Source: Zygnema cylindricum (Eukaryota > Streptophyta > Zygnematophyceae > Zygnematales > Zygnemataceae). Taken from it: a stretch of 62,000 nt of DNA. The notes under the pieces were generated by a model. The model saw only the letters and a program-made list of their open reading frames with translations. It had not been told where the DNA came from and did no database searches. Made by a program: the position numbers and the translations under genes. This document shows, piece by piece, positions 60,521-62,000 of the stretch. The stretch covers positions 1 to 62,000 of the forward strand of contig JBBHKE010002684.1 in the NCBI GenBank assembly GCA_037447655.1. The letters run 5' to 3'. How positions within the stretch are numbered: the first letter of the stretch is position 1; every line of letters begins with the position of its first letter.

Positions 60521-61640
60521 AACGTAGAAATTGTACACCGTTAGTACAACGACAAAACAGGTACGTAGAAATTGTACATTCCCGTAATTTTATTTTGCGG
60601 CTGGCTGTACGGATACGACTTTAGATATTTCGCTTTTGGAATCTTTGACGAATCTCGCCGTAGAACAGGGAATCTACGTGCATCCAATCAAAAGAAAGCA
60701 CGCACGCAATAGATTCCTTGCTGACACGACCTGATGGAGAAGTGGCCTAAATATTACTGCCAGTAATCGTATCCGTACGATTACTGTCGGCGCCTGATGG
60801 AGAAATGGCCTTAGATAAAGTTTTTTTGATGAGCAGGACTTGTGTGTCCGGGGCTCAAAAAGATAAAAAGGCCAAAATGACTAAATGAGTTACAAACATA
60901 GGGTACAATCGAATTATCGAGTTGATGTTCATTGTACTTATTTTAAGCTCATTTTTTTCGTACGGCGAAAGATTTTGTCGTTGGGGATTGAATTTTAGTA
61001 GAAAACGACAGAAAAAACTCTTTATTTCTTTAATACACGGGCACACCCCCTTAAGTATCTTTTTTTTTCACTTTGGCTCCGTAGGCATCAATAAATGGCG
61101 ATATGAAAAAGATCGCATGATTTGTCCTATTATCTTATCACTAAGCGTGACGTCACGCTGGACGGTATAAAATCGCACATGTCAGCAATATTAGGGAGAC
61201 TGCGAAATTTGTCTTATTATAAATATTATTTGTCTTATTATTCCAGCACGAGGCGTGACGCGACACAAGAAGGTGCTTGTCTACAGGTGTCAACTAATTT
61301 AAGTTCGTCCAATCATTAAAAGCTAAATTATGGCGATGGTATTTTGTCGTTTTACGCTGCCAGCAAGCACTGAAATCTAACCGTTTTTTTTGGAATTCCC
61401 ATGGTCCATCCACCCGGATAATCTCAGGAAAGCTAAACGACAAAAAATATAATGACAATTTTCCAAAAGTCAGTAAGAAGGAAGAACGTTCCTCAAAGTA
61501 CAGCTTTGACCTTTTGTCAATATCGTGGTACAAAATGTTAATATAAGTTAAGTCAAAGTTTTCTATAAGTGAAAAAAAAAGTGCGATAATAGTACTGTAT
61601 TGTATTTTATTTATATTCGAACTAAAATTATGTATTGAAC
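60521..61640. other. Intergenic DNA, no recognised gene
   Basis: Contains a 'gggcacacccccttaag' end of the PIF-like family near 61039 and a short inverted repeat (cagtaatcgta / tacgattactg) at 60760-60788. No gene supported. Confidence 0.5.
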
Positions 61641-61644
61641 CGAT

Positions 61645-61866
61645 GTACAACTTGTCTCGCTATTAGTGTTGAGGTGAATGTTGCCACTAAAAACATATTT
61701 TCTCCGTACACGTTTTTCGGATTATGGATCTGACGGCTGCGATTAAAGTTTAAGATTCTCAGCTTCCGATTGGCGGTCTTAAACTGGAAATCCAACAATT
61801 GTGTACGGAGAAAATATGTTTAAAGTGGCTAAAAAATCATTAACCCTAATAGCCATACAGGGTTTA
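61645..61866. mobile_element. Fold-back MITE (family B) copy
   Basis: 'tctcgctattagtgttgagg' and 'aaaacatattttctccgtac' on the left, 'gtacggagaaaatatgttta' and 'cattaaccctaatagcc' on the right. Another copy appears to start at the window edge ('atcgctattagggt', 61987-62000). Confidence 0.7.
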
Positions 61867-62000
61867 GTGTTTGCCAGAGTTGTAAATTTAGGGTTTCGCA
61901 GGAGCAGCTTGTACTTTGTACTTGGCGTAGGATTTTAGGGTAGCAAGTACGAAACTTTAGTACAAAAGTACGAATCTACAACGTGAATCGCTATTAGGGT

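Noticed and set aside
1-62000. CRISPR array, operons, bacterial promoters or rRNA
   Set aside because: Spliced genes and plant retrotransposons show eukaryotic nuclear DNA; no regularly spaced repeat-spacer array or rRNA sequence was seen.

Overview
The window is nuclear DNA of a streptophyte: a land plant or a close algal relative. The evidence is a beta-expansin of plant type, plant-like Copia and Gypsy retrotransposons, telo-box (AAACCCTA) promoter motifs, and spliced genes whose introns are long and AT/T-rich. The species cannot be named from sequence alone. Most of the window is repeats. Real host genes are few, and I assembled them by hand from exons with matching reading frames and GT/AG splice sites.

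Layout. 1-5390: gene-poor DNA with low-complexity patches and ends of a DNA-transposon family. 5391-11782: a complete but decayed Copia element with two LTRs. 11783-16225: a related Copia element on the minus strand, with one LTR and a 3' coding half, cut off at a C/T-rich tract. 16226-16960: polypyrimidine tract plus a minisatellite. 18950-20637: small dispersed repeats. 20638-30270: a decayed Gypsy element whose 5' LTR holds a hAT-type MITE and whose integrase is split by a 1.3 kb insertion; its 3' LTR is cut by a Copia LTR (30271-31270).

32438-35774 (minus): a seven-exon gene for a secreted beta-expansin followed by a proline-rich linker and a C-terminal domain that resembles CBM49, the cellulose-binding module known from class C GH9 endoglucanases. 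The reconstruction is 430 codons with every exon phase matching. This is the most interesting single gene.

36000-44400: intergenic DNA with several MITE families. 44471-54257 (plus): exons of mitochondrial COQ10 (coenzyme Q-binding START-like protein). Its long second intron contains two other gene pieces: an RBM7-like RRM protein on the minus strand (48480-49492) and the first exon of bacterial-type ribosomal protein L20 on the plus strand (50821-51006), arranged head to head around a telo-box-rich interval. COQ10 exons 2, 3 and 4 are each preceded by decayed partial copies of themselves, and the 3' end of exon 2 recurs twice downstream. I know of no named feature class that covers this pattern.

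54258-62000: no intact gene recognised. It holds a Copia reverse-transcriptase scrap, an unassigned open frame, copies of a fold-back MITE, and a hAT MITE with a perfect 8 bp target duplication.

All homology calls are from motif recognition by eye; no database search was run.
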